From positions 124,001 to 188,000 of the forward strand of contig MU119208.1 in assembly GCA_014904845.1 (NCBI GenBank): 64,000 bases of DNA. Direction: 5' to 3'. Origin of the DNA: Acephala macrosclerotiorum. Its lineage: Eukaryota > Ascomycota > Leotiomycetes > Helotiales > Mollisiaceae. Below the pieces are notes generated by a model, which was given only the letters and a program-made list of their open reading frames with translations, was not told the origin of the DNA and ran no database searches. Shown in pieces: positions 34,657-45,270 of this stretch; position 1 is the stretch's first letter; each line of letters opens with the position of its first letter. Both the position numbers and the translations under genes were made by a program.

Positions 34657-35680
34657 ATGCCTTCCGTGCAAGCCAGCCTCGAATACCTGCAGAGATTACC
34701 ACTTTACGAGGATGAAAAGCCATATTGGTGCTTTCTTGCGCCCCACGAAGGCTTCGATCCCGATACGCAGCGAGTTGACAATCTTGAATTCGAAGATTAT
34801 CCGGGAATAGATATCAAAGACATAAGGGAACTCGAGAAGCCTGCGTTGATGGATGATTGTGGCTTCGAAGTTTTGAATCATAAAAGCAAATTCATCCGAT
34901 TCGACGACGCAGATCAACTAGAGCAGTACAGAATGGAAACCGAAGAGCTTCTGAAAGAAAGACTCGATGCCGTTTACGTCAAATGTTACGATCATCGGCT
35001 CCGAAAGAATATTCCACAGCAGCGTATGGAACTGGATCTTCTAGATCCGTTGGTTGTGGAGGGACCTGCTCGAGGAGTCCATAATGGTGAGGTTCCTATT
35101 CTTGGCATGGTAGAACATGAAAATAACCTTTGATACTAGACATAACCTACGACTCTGGTCCCCAAGTCATAAATCGCTATCTGTCTGATGATTGCAAAAA
35201 GCAATTCCTAAAGCCCGGCTACCGCTCCCGCATTATCAAGTGAGTTGAGTCGCAAGCCGCAGCCGAGATCGCTTATTGACAACCTAGCACATGGAGGACG
35301 CTTGTACCAATGCTTGAGGACCGCCCTCTTGCATTATGCGACAGTCGAAGCGTCGATCCAGAAGATCTTGTAGCCGCCGATCGCATCATACCAGACAAAG
35401 TTGGAGAGGTGTACTACCTGACGCACAACCCAAAGCACAGTTGGTACTGGCTCGACAAGCAGACCCCAGCAGAACCATTTGCTTTTGTTATGTATGATAC
35501 GAAAGCCGGTAGCCATGCTCGCTGTAAGTCCCCATGAGTACATCAAACTCTATGGGATTTAGACTAATTCATGTCGTCGCAGTCTGTCCACACGTCTCGT
35601 TCGTAAACCCTCTGGCCCCTGAGGATGCAGCACCGCGTGAATCCATCGAGACGCGCTCTATTGTCATAACGAAAGAATAG
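34657..35680 (+). CDS. GA4-desaturase / AsaB-family hydroxylase-desaturase-like protein (287 aa)
   Basis: Join 34657-35086, 35140-35239, 35288-35523 and 35583-35680. Introns are 53, 48 and 59 nt. The protein follows the layout of a fungal family annotated as hydroxylase/desaturase AsaB or GA4 desaturase: an N-terminal LQRLPLYEDEKPYWCFLAP, DIRELEKPALMDDCGFEVLN, FDHRLR-like YDHRLR before GVHND, IINTWRTLVPMLEDRPLALC, then RSVDPEDLVAADRI and a C-terminal FCPHVSFVNPL with ESIETRSIVI. The family is proposed to use iron and 2-oxoglutarate; the reaction here is unknown. Length is normal and no lesions were seen. Similar proteins often lie in natural-product clusters, but no cluster partners are visible nearby. 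Confidence 0.85.
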
Positions 35681-36901
35681 AGAAGCACAAGAATATACAT
35701 GGGTCGCTGAACCTTGTTGCGCACGACTCTACGACTTATGCACTATTCAGGGTCCTTAGTCATGGCCACCAGAAATCAACACAGGTCTCTGCGCTCAGAA
35801 CCACACCCGCAAACTATCTACCGCCGTTGCACAGCATTGGATATGAACAATCGGGGCGTGAAACATTGGGCATGAAATATTGGACGTAAATATTAAAGAT
35901 TGAGTATCTTGTACTTGTACGACCCCAGAAAACCACACTCGCCTCACACGTGTGCAACTTTGCATAGCTTCCATCTCACTCCTCTCAATCCCGGAAGCCC
36001 GGCACTTACTATCGCATCGGCGAAAGATCGTGGTCAGGCTTTTCCGGCTCTGCAGATGCACATTGTGTGGTATCCCGATACCGGTCTCATAGCCAAGTCT
36101 GCCTTGGGCTCCGATAAGAATTGCGATTAATTTAACCGAAACTTCATTGGTGGAAATGAAACAGCGGTATGCAGACGAGAGCTCTTATGATCGTGAATTG
36201 AATTCTGCCTTGCGGAATGCCTTCTTCAATCTGACTTGAGCATTTGAGCGATTTTCTGAGATTTGAGTCGCGAGTTATTGTCTCTTATCTGCGGTTGTGG
36301 AACCCAAGCTGTGGTGTTGCGATGAGGTATATTCTTCTTGCCAGCGCATGACAACCCAAGCTCACAACACTTCGGCAATTGCTTCAACCAATCTTTCGAG
36401 TTACTTTTCATTGATTAGAATTACGTGCCTCCCCTCTTCTGTCAAGCCTCAAGTCAAATATCTTTTTTGCATTATCGTTGCCACGTTATATGCATGCTTT
36501 GCTTCCAATGAGGCGGCCTGCCTTTCCTTCCAACAATACTTTGAAAGATAAGAGACATATCTTGTCTCTCCTAAGTGGTGACATCACCTCCCTATCAAGT
36601 CCTCCAAGGTTTCAAGGTTATTGAAAGCGGACATGTGACTCAGATGCTACCCTTCAATTACCCCTCCTGCCAACGTCATGGTTGCCAAGCTTCATAGCTC
36701 AGTTCTCAGACGAGTAGTACAGCTTGCGACTCTGATACCTACCTGCCTTCAGCTCAGTGAAACATGGTAGACAACAGCCTCATGACGGGGAAATTCCAAT
36801 CCAGGCTCAACCGTCGTAAAGCACGACGCCATCTGAACCTGAAAATACTCAAAGTGGGCGGCCAACCAACGTCCATCTGTCCCCTACTCTCACAGTCAGC
36901 T
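35681..36901. other. Convergent intergenic region, no gene seen
   Basis: About 1.2 kb between the AsaB-family gene and the broken lipase gene. Only short random frames are present. Confidence 0.45.
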
Positions 36902-37759
36902 TCAATCCCCAATCCACAACACAAAACCAACCTCATTTCCTTTCGGAGAGTTAATCCCATGCGCAACTCGAATCTGATCTCTCTCAACGGTTAAATTCAC
37001 ATTCCTGTCCTCGTAGATCCAATACTCTGGACTGATATGTCTATACCCCAAACTTGAACTCTCATACTGCGGAGCAGCATCATTTGTATGCGTGACGCGA
37101 TAATTGTTTCTCTGTTTAGTCACATATCCGGCGAAAGTTTCGTCTCCAACGTGCGGTTGGCCATAGGTGTAAAGTGTTGCAGCCGTACCGTTAGTGCGAA
37201 ACTCAGCTGCAACGAAGAGTGCTTGTGTAGCTCCAAGACTATGCCCGGTGATGACGAGCCCATACCAAGGGCACTCTTTCCGTGCAGCGGTGATGAGTGC
37301 AATCACTCGGCCGCGGACATTGGTCCATGTGAGATAGTAGCCGTGGTGACAGTGACAACTCTGGCAGATAGCAAGGCAAGAAATGAGATCCAGGATGTTT
37401 TAACTTGTTGCTCCGATAATATCTGTGCCTCGAAATACGAGGACGATGGTTTTGTGTGAGGGGTCGATGGCTACCATGCCAGTGGAGAAGCTGCCGATTT
37501 TATAGAAATTTCCGAAGATAAATGCTGATGATGCTTTGGCCGAAGGGCAGGAACCGATGGGGCAAATTATGGGTGTGCCGGTTCCGTTGAGCGCATTGTT
37601 GTCGCAGCAGATGGCGGAGCAGTATTGTGAGAAGAAGTTTAATTTGGAGAGGAGTGTCGTGGATATTCCGCTTGTTGGATCGTTTGAGGGTGTGGGGGTC
37701 GAGAGAGCGAGTGATGGTATGGTCATGACAGCCAGGAACATCATCTCGAAGAACTGCAT
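36902..37759 (-). pseudogene. Secreted class-3 lipase interrupted by one in-frame stop
   Basis: From ATG at 37759 the frame reads through 286 codons to TGA at 36902-36904, apart from a single TAA at codon 120 (37402-37400). The N-terminus is a signal peptide (MQFFEMMFLAVMTIPSLALS). The class-3 lipase features follow in order: a Cys-rich segment (YCSAICCDN), strand IVLVFRGTD just before the stop, and then HHGYYLTW, the nucleophile elbow TGHSLG with Ser174, HTNDAAPQ (candidate Asp) and VAHG (candidate His). Both sides of the stop are in the same frame and no intron with usable signals removes it. One C-to-T change (CAA to TAA) would explain it. A sequencing error remains possible. Without the stop it would be a secreted alpha/beta-hydrolase acting on acylglycerols. 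Confidence 0.78.
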
Positions 37760-38936
37760 GGTTGTTAACCGGCGCGAGGTCAGGTTCAAGGGCCCAAATG
37801 ATCAAAGGCACAGAACAATGATTTATTCTCTCTTTTCGCAAAAGAACGTAGACAAGCTGATGATTTCTGAAGCTCTTCGATAGAGGGTATCAATTGATGA
37901 TATAATGAGTTGATATATCCTCAATAGATGTGCCAATCTAATGCTTCGTTCGGCCCCTCGGCCAGCAATTGAAGTCCGAATCTGAAGTGATGGTAAGCTT
38001 CGAAGCTTGGGTGTTGTTGCCTACAGAACAAGAGGGCGCAGTCCGTCGTCGTCGTTGAACCGTCGTCTCGAGAGCCAACGAGAAGCTGTGATCGACTAAA
38101 ACGAGGTCGGGAAAGAGCTTTGTCTCACTGTCAGCGCTGTTCCTCGATCCCCGAACAGTTGAGACAAAAGTTATAGATTTAAATTTAACTCAACATCTCG
38201 ATGCCGTGAATTCTACAGTTTGGGACGCAGTCTAGATGGAACACGCTGGAGTTCACGAGTTAGCGAGTGATGGCCTAAAGTGTTAGCGATCGAGCCCCAA
38301 GATTTCGGTGCAGACTCACTGAAGCACAGCAATTATGACCCGAAACAAGCCCCATCCGGCACCCACGGACATACCATCGTGACCTTTCCTGATCTATTTC
38401 GCAGAGCTTGTATGGATGGAATTTGATATTTGATTCGAGATAATCTGCAGGTAGCAGCAAAAGTGAGCAATTTCGAACGATGAAACCCCTCGGTCGACAT
38501 GCATGGTTAAATTTAGGCTTTCGAAGTCGAAGGGCTCTTTAAAGAATATCGTAACACGTTTGCGCAAGTTTTAGAAGCGCTGAATTTCCATATTTGATTC
38601 TTGAATCTAACATTGAAGCTGATTTTGAGCAAGAGCGGCATCAAACATGAACTCCTGAAAGACCCGATCGTGAGAAATTCACCCCCATATTTATAACAAT
38701 ATCACTAAATAGAGCGACATCAAATTCAAGTAAATATTAAATAAATAAAGAAGTGCGCAAAATCAAAATTAAGCTTAATAGAAAATGTCTGTTTTTTTGG
38801 GGGTGGGTGGGCGCGTTTAAAAAAAAAAAAGAAAAAGAAGAAGACACCTTTAAGTGAGATTTCCCGGTTTTTGCAATTATAAGGCCTAATAATATGGTCG
38901 AGAAATCCTACGGTTAAATAATCAACGAATCGGGGC
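37760..38936. other. Intergenic, becoming AT-rich
   Basis: No gene was seen. From about 38480 the sequence becomes AT-rich with homopolymer runs (poly-A at 38818-38830) and continues so into the first BTB pseudogene. Confidence 0.5.
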
Positions 38937-39793
38937 TTGTTTTTACGACGATATTTTCAATGTTCGCTCGAAATTTCGATTATTTTTTATCGCACTAGTT
39001 ACAGTGGGGTCAGACTTTTGGTTCATTCATTGACCCAGATGCAGGAGGACGGGGACATTGATCAGTCCGATTTTGAGGGAGACCAGGAGTGCCAAAAATC
39101 TTGCTTTCATAAGCTCCTTTGTGCTATTTACAGTCAATCATTTGTTGTGGAGAACACCAAAGAATTGACAACCATGGTTGAGCTTGCCGACTTTTATTGT
39201 GCTCTGCCGATTTTATCGCACGCCTTGGACAGTGCTTTTTGAAAAAGCTACGATTTCAATTTTCATTGAGGACAACATCAAAACAGATTGCTACATACTT
39301 ATAAACATAGCCTACAAATTGAGGAACCAACTATTGTTCAGAGAGGCACTTTGCCATGTGGCTGGCTTCTGGGACCGTAACCGAATGTAGCGGAGCTTGG
39401 GTGACCGGAAGCTGCGCCAATTAGTTGAGCGCATCCACGGGGAGATAGCAGTCAAGGCTATGCACGCTCAGCAGAAAATCTTTACTTTACTTCAAAAAGA
39501 ACATAGTTTTGACAGTAAGAAAATCCCACACTAAAGCACCACACAGCCACTGACAAGTCTACATATAAAAGAGGGATTCATGAGGACAAGATCTACAAGG
39601 CCATACAAGCCGGTTTACCACTTCCAGCCTACTATAGAAGGCTCCGAGGTGAGGGTATTTTGACGTTTGAGGAGCTGCTAGAGAGCAATCTACTTCTCGG
39701 TCGCCATTGTTTCAAAGCAGGCGGTTCCAGCAAGTTCCTGTATGCGTGGATCGAGGATGACGATCTGCCTTGGGATAAGTCAGAGAAGGACTG
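38937..39793 (+). pseudogene. BTB-like family copy 1, heavily decayed
   Basis: Fragments of the family seen at 41.5-44.5 kb occur in order but in different frames: CFHKLLCAIYSQSFVVENTKEL, VELADFYCALPILSHALD, YKLRNQLLFREALCHVAG (after a frame change and stops near 39238) and finally EDDDLPWDKSEKDW, after which the normal stop is replaced by CGA. Several in-frame stops and frameshifts are present, and the N-terminal BTB half is missing or unrecognisable. It lies in AT-rich DNA, consistent with repeat-induced point mutation plus indels. No product is expected. Confidence 0.75.
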
Positions 39794-40009
39794 GCGAGGG
39801 ACAATTTTATGGACGCTTAAGATATCCACGTTTATTCTACAAAGGGTAAAATTGGAGGGCATTAACACGGATGGTGTTATTGCAAGGACTGGCTTGTGTA
39901 GGTATGTGGTAGGTATGTGGTACTCAAGGTGACAATTGAGCTACGGCGCAGTACCAAATTAAGCAAGCATCCCGATGCCTTTGAGGAAACACCAGCAAAA
40001 ATAAAATAC

Positions 40010-40072
40010 AGTACAGCGTTGCAACTAACTAGTGCGAAACTTGAAAATTTGGCGAGAACACTAAAAAAAGTG
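40010..40072 (+). repeat. Left terminal inverted repeat of the MITE-like element
   Basis: Starts AGTACAGCGTTGCAAC and ends AAAAAAAGTG. Its reverse complement matches 40429-40489 with few differences. Confidence 0.8.
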
Positions 40073-40428
40073 AACACTTAAACTCTGCTATTGCCCCCAC
40101 CTCCTACATTATTAATAACACTTTCTATTACTTGTCCCTTTAAAAATGCCTTATTTAGCCGTTAAATTTCCATTTAAACTATGTATTTTATAGTTTAAAT
40201 ATATAGTTGCGAAATTGTGAAAAATGAAAATAGTAAAGCTTAATTCCTAGTCTCGCTAAAATTCTTATGCGAAAAAGAGCCTTACACTTTATTTACTAAT
40301 TACACTTTTAGCATTTTTAAAAAGTAGATGCAATAAATAAGAGCATGTTTCTTTACAAAGTTACTAATTTGTATTTTGCATTAAAGTAGTATAAAAAAAG
40401 CGGTGATTCTTAAGTTTTGCGATTTTCA

Positions 40429-40489
40429 CACTTTTTTAGTGTTCTCGCCAATTTTCGAATTTCGCACTAGTTAGTTGCAACGCTGTACT
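40429..40489 (-). repeat. Right terminal inverted repeat of the MITE-like element
   Basis: Reads CACTTTTTTAGTGTTCTCGC through CACTAGTTAGTTGCAACGCT to GTACT; the mirror image of 40010-40072. Confidence 0.8.
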
Positions 40490-41521
40490 CGCATTCTTCA
40501 CTCCTTTTTTTGGCGAGCCCCGCATTCAAACCCCTCCATTCTACCCAGTCCAACATTTTTCGTGATACACACCTCTTGGTCAGCATCTCATTATTTATTT
40601 ATCAATGTGCCCAACGAAATATAAATTAAAAATCGGATCTTTCTCAAGTTTAATTATTGAAACAAGTCGTAATAAAGACAAGTTCACCAACAACTCCGTC
40701 AGGCTGCTTTAGCGAAGACGAGCGCCCTGGCAAAGTAAACACTTCGAAGGCGAGACGCTATATTCCATCATTTTTTAGTCTAGGCACTTAGAATTCTTTT
40801 ACTTGAATATTGATTCAACGCTGATTGTATAAGATTTCCACCCATGACGAACCTTTAATGACATGCCCTGAAAGTAAAAGTGTTGCCCTCGCTCGAAGCG
40901 TCAAGCGAGGTCGTGAAATTTTTGAAAAGACTTCATCGCATAAATCAACAGAAAAAATCGGCAAAAAGTCAAAGCTTCTTATGTACTGAAGTGTACGATT
41001 ATGAATTTTCTTAAAATGCAGAGGAAGAGAACAAAAGACTTGTAAAGTAGTAGTTGGTCCGGGCAAGGCAGCGCTCTAGAATGGATTAGAGGTGACGAGA
41101 TACACTGGATATAGATACTTCGAAGACAGCTTGTGAGCTCGCTTTCCTAAAACGCTGCCGGCTCCTTTCTTTTGGGCACCCAATAAAAGAACCAGTTAAG
41201 TGTATTGATGCTTACATTGAATGCGCTCTGCTGTGGGCAGTTGGCCTCAATGTCCGTAAACCTGGAAAGAGCTCTCGTCCGCAAATTGCCCATCCAGAGA
41301 TGCGAAACGAAATTCGACGTTGATGCTCGAGCAAGAGCGACCTTGGAGAGTGTTGCTTCTCTACTAGGAAGCTGCAATTAGCGCCTCGCTTCACCTTCTT
41401 CCTTCCCAACCTCACCTCATCTTTTTTTCACCACCTCGATAGCAACCTTCACCACCCAGTCAAGAAACATCCAAGACGTGCCCAACTCAGTTAGAATCTT
41501 CTCGCAGAGCCTTCGGCACAC
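40490..41521. other. Intergenic between MITE and BTB copy 2
   Basis: About 1.0 kb. The left part is AT-rich; the right part, from about 41380, is C/T-rich leader-like sequence before the ATG of copy 2. No gene was supported. Confidence 0.45.
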
Positions 41522-42726
41522 ATGATAAACATCATAGCACGAGCCGCGAAGAAGCAGAAGACAGCCAGTGACATGGCGAAGTCTCCCATTGTATTCCAAC
41601 TACCAGGCTTCGTTCCAGACATTCGCTTGACTGTATTTGATCAAGAGACTCATGCACATTCTGCCTTTCCCGGGGTTCATTCAGCCTTCTTCAGGACCTT
41701 TCTTGATTCAGCAGACAAGATTCGTCGAGCTTCCCCAAATCTTCCCGCCACTTCAACACCTGCAACCAGCAATCCTCCAAGGAAATCTCTCTTTCAATTC
41801 AATCCCGGTCCAACTGTATCTTCAGCAACATCAAAAGCTCATATGTCGAAGTTCCAGAACGACTGGGTCACTGAAATTGACGAAGATGGTTACAAATGGC
41901 ACTTGGTTTGCAATACTCTAGCAAGGCATATGAAATTCATAGTCACTCAAGAGAGGACGAACATTGACAAGGCTACCAGAATCCTTCATACGATCCTGCT
42001 ACCTACAAAGACTCTCCTGAAATACAAATTGCCACCTTTGAGAAGGTGCTCTGCGCCGTCTATGGTCAAAAATACATCATTGAGAATGCAAACGAGCTAG
42101 TTCTCATGATGGAGCTGGCAGATTACTATCGTTGCTTGCCAGTTGTGTCCCGTTCTTTGGATGGAGCACTGGTAAATAGCCCAGAGATTGGTAGCACCAT
42201 ACGCTACAACTGCAACGAGCTTCTGGCAGCCGCGGCCAAACTTCGAAACCCCTTACTCTTCCGGGAGTGTTTGGTCTGGGTTGTGGGGCCTAACAATTGT
42301 CCGTCATACAATCAGCTGTCGGATCGCCGGTTAAAGATGCTTGCTAAAGCTGTACATTCGGAAATCTTGGACAAAGTCGCAAAGCTCTGCCATAAAATCA
42401 TTCGTCAGCTAGGTGATTCCTGCACCGAAGTCGAGCAGGAAGAGATGAATACTCAGTATGTATGGAATGTAGAGTTCTGTAACGACTATCCCTTTCCAAA
42501 GAGAAACGATAGCATCCTCTCGTACTCATGGTACTTCGCGGGGATTGATAAACATGGCAATCTCTTGGCGAAGGAGTGTGACTTAGATGACCTTATGGAA
42601 AATAAGCTAGTTCTAAGCAATTTCAACAACGCCGGGGAGGAAGACTGCGAGTGTGAGGGCCGCTTCTTGTGCCCAAGTATAGAGGATGAAGACCTTCCGT
42701 GGGATGTCAAGGAAGTCGACTGGTAG
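41522..42726 (+). CDS. BTB/POZ-like family protein, copy 2 (376 aa)
   Basis: Join 41522-41905 and 41980-42726, with a 74 nt intron (GTTTGC donor, CTACCAG acceptor) linking YKWHL to NPSYDPATYKD. The N-terminal half resembles fungal BTB/POZ-like domains: AAKKQKTA, SPIVFQLPGFVPDIRLTVFD, AHSAFPGVHSAFFRTFLDS. After the linker come FEKVLCAVYGQKYIIENANE, LADYYRCLPVVSRSLDGAL and KLRNPLLFRECLVWVVGP, and the C-terminus is EDEDLPWDVKEVDW followed by TAG. BTB domains mediate protein-protein contacts, often with cullin-3; this fungal subfamily is uncharacterised. The frame is intact. A methionine ten codons or more downstream (MAKSPIVF, residue 18) is an alternative start. Confidence 0.78.
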
Positions 42727-43210
42727 ATGACCGCGATCAAAAGTTCGTTCAAAGCCGTCCAGGGGCTTGCAGCTGACATCCAAAACAGCGGATATTCGTC
42801 CTAAAAGTCGAGTTTCTACCCTTCATAAGCGCTGATCGCTTGACAGACATTTTCCTCTAGCAATAGCGGTTAGGTGGGTTGGCGTGGGGTTGAAGCTGGG
42901 TGGGACATTGAAATGACTTGAAAATTTTCGAAGTTGCGTCCAGGTAGCATGGCATAGCTTGATCTTGACAATGCAAAAGAATCTCACCTTTGAACCTATA
43001 CGATCCACCAATCTGCCCTGAAGTCAGCTGATCTGAGCAAGTCTCCTATCATAAAACACCCTCCCTCGCCTCTTCTTCCTTCCTTTCCTACAATCCCACA
43101 CAACGTCCCCGCCAAACCTCGAGCACGAGCGCAACAGAACTCATTGTCCACAACCTCGCAGGACAATCTCGATCGAAACTCAACGTCCCTATTCACAACC
43201 ACAAATCGCA
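42727..43210. other. Intergenic between BTB copies 2 and 3
   Basis: About 0.5 kb; promoter of copy 3 with a C-rich leader. No other feature was recognised. Confidence 0.45.
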
Positions 43211-44518
43211 ATGGCACCACCAACCAAGAAACAAAAGACCGGCGACGGCGACGCCAACTCTCCAATCGTATTCCCCTGCGCAGGTCAAAAGCCCGACGTT
43301 CGCCTCATCGTCTTCAAACAGGCGTTCCACGTTCATTCCACGCTTTTGAAGCTGAATACCGCATTCTTTCGGAAGTTCCTTGATTCTGCTGATAAGGCTG
43401 TCAATCTTCCAAATGGTGAGGGAGGTTCGGGAGGCTTGGGAGGTCTGACACCACCTGAGGCTTCGCAAATTGGGTTTGATTCGACCTTGGGCATGACTTT
43501 TAAGTATGAGTGGGTTACGAAGATTGATGAGGGCGGAGAGAAGTGGTGCTTGGTGAGCGATGATCCGAAGGTATGTTTTTTGACGCTTTCGAATGTCCTA
43601 CCTTCCTCGGTCTTACTACATCTTCTCTGCTCGCTGTTGTCTTGGGCCCTGCCTTGACATAGAACCGTAGACTTGACCGATCTGGCTGTTCCACGAGCCC
43701 TGATCCCTCAAAGTCCCGAAAATGGTGGGACATCGAAAAATGGAAAATGGGATCTGGCTGCAGCGTGCTTGGCTGACCAGAATCAGAATGAGCCTTACGA
43801 CCTCTCGACCTATCAGGGAGATATCAAAGCAGAGACAACCACATTCGAGAAGCTCCTATGCGCAATCTACACCCGACCATACCAAATCGAAGGTGCCAAA
43901 GAGCTTTTACTTCTCACCGATCTGGCCGATTATTACCGTGCACTTCCTATCCTATCTAGAACCCTCGACGGTGCTTTGATCAATAGCCCCATGTTGTGTG
44001 GAAACATCCAACACTCCGCTACTGAGTTGTTTGTTGCTGCCGCTAAGCTTCGAAACCCTTTACTCTTTCGGGAGTGCTTGATCTGGATTGTCGGACCTCA
44101 TAGAAAGCCTGCTTTCCATGACCTTCAGGACAGTCGACTTCGTATGGTTGCTAGGTGCATCCACGGTGATATTTCTACAAAGGCGATGTCGGCTATTCAC
44201 AGGATGCTCAGGCGAGGTGCCGACGATTGGGCTGATAAATGGAGTGAGAAATCAGAGGTCGCGATGTTTAGCGATCTCTATGCGCAGTCTACAAGTCATG
44301 ATCCATATGGAGTAGACGCTGCCTGGTATCTCCGCACCGTTTCTAACAGCTTCTACTCGGTTTTGAATCACTTCGATGTCTATGAGTTGCTCTCTAGTAA
44401 GCTTGTTTTGGACAATGGGTTCCATGAGGCCGGACGAGGTGACCACAAGGATTTCTTCTTCTGCGCAGAGATCAGCGACGAGGACTTACCTTGGGATGCC
44501 AGTGAAACAGACTGGTAA
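43211..44518 (+). CDS. BTB/POZ-like family protein, copy 3 (363 aa)
   Basis: Join 43211-43570 and 43787-44518. ATG sits in ATCGCAATGGCACC; the protein starts MAPPTKKQKTGDGDANSPIV. The BTB-like segment contains PDVRLIVFKQAFHVHSTLLK and NTAFFRKFLDSADKA, then a Gly-rich insert (GGSGGLGGL). The intron is 216 nt if the CTGACCAGAATCAG acceptor is used, which places NEPYDLSTYQGD directly after the BTB half as in copy 2; a shorter intron is possible but none found keeps frame. The C-terminal half has FEKLLCAIYTRPYQIEGAKE, LADYYRALPILSRTLDGAL, KLRNPLLFRECLIWIVGP and the terminal SDEDLPWDASETDW. Probably a functional paralogue of copy 2; its role is unknown. Confidence 0.78.
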
Positions 44519-45270
44519 AGCGCTTGGTCGGTATTCCGAAAGCAATGTAAAGATTAATGGATTGATGTGGATAGAGTTAGCCATTATAGCGTTTTCAACT
44601 TCTTCTTGTTTCAGCCTTGCCTGGATATTCGCCAACTCAACTTCACTTCATTCTCCTGAGCGCTTTGCTTGCCTTGGCTATTCAACTGGACAGACTCGGC
44701 ACGAAATTAACACTATCATCCACTCTCATCAGCAGTCTTTCTCAACGACACTTCTGCGATACATCCCCGAAATTCCTTCCCCAAAAGTTTCTGATAATTT
44801 CTTTTATCGAGGGCCGAGGGCCTCCACTTGCGCTTTGAATCTAGATCTGAACTTAATTCATGGTCAGATCATCAGTTGAGACAACAATAGCAGTTAGCAT
44901 AGAGCCTTTCTGCAATGAAGCTTACCTACAAAGCAACCCAGGCTCGCAGATTCGCGAATCGTAATATCTGCTTCGATGGCAGACACTGTGAAAAGTGATC
45001 TTCGTTGAAGGTGCAAAGCATTCGTGACCTGCTTCAATTTCTGAAGATCTCAACAAAAAGCAAAGAGCTCTTGATTAGTGCACAACTACCAGCAGTATCT
45101 AGACCACAATACATTACCCCTAACTAATTCTTTCAACTCACTTCCCCTTATACCCCTTATACCCCTCCTTTCCCCACCTCCAACCCATCATCTCCCCAAA
45201 CTTCATGCTGACAAGATAAATGCCGTCAATCGTAGCCATACGCAAGCGCCATCACAACCCAAACCTTACC
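44519..45270. other. Intergenic between BTB copies 3 and 4
   Basis: About 0.75 kb without a supported gene; the end is a C/T-rich leader (CTTCCCCTTATACCCC) before the ATG at 45271. Confidence 0.45.

Larger units (their letters stand above)
40010..40489. mobile_element. MITE-like non-autonomous DNA transposon, 480 bp
   Basis: Two inverted repeats of about 61-63 bp bound the element: 40010-40072 and 40429-40489. Both share AGTACAGCGTTGCAACTAAC at the outer end and then CTAGTGCGAAA and GGCGAGAACACTAAAAAA toward the inside, with only a few differences and a one-base change in the T run. The 0.36 kb core is AT-rich and has no long ORF, so mobility would depend on a transposase elsewhere. A clear target-site duplication is not visible at the ends chosen here. 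The superfamily is unassigned; the compact TIR-only structure resembles fungal Tc1/mariner or hAT-derived MITEs. Confidence 0.8.

Noticed and set aside
43673..43786. Extra coding (DLAVPRALIPQS...) in BTB copy 3
   Set aside because: Including it needs an acceptor that breaks frame with exon 1; the copy-2 comparison puts the exon start at NEPYDL (43787).
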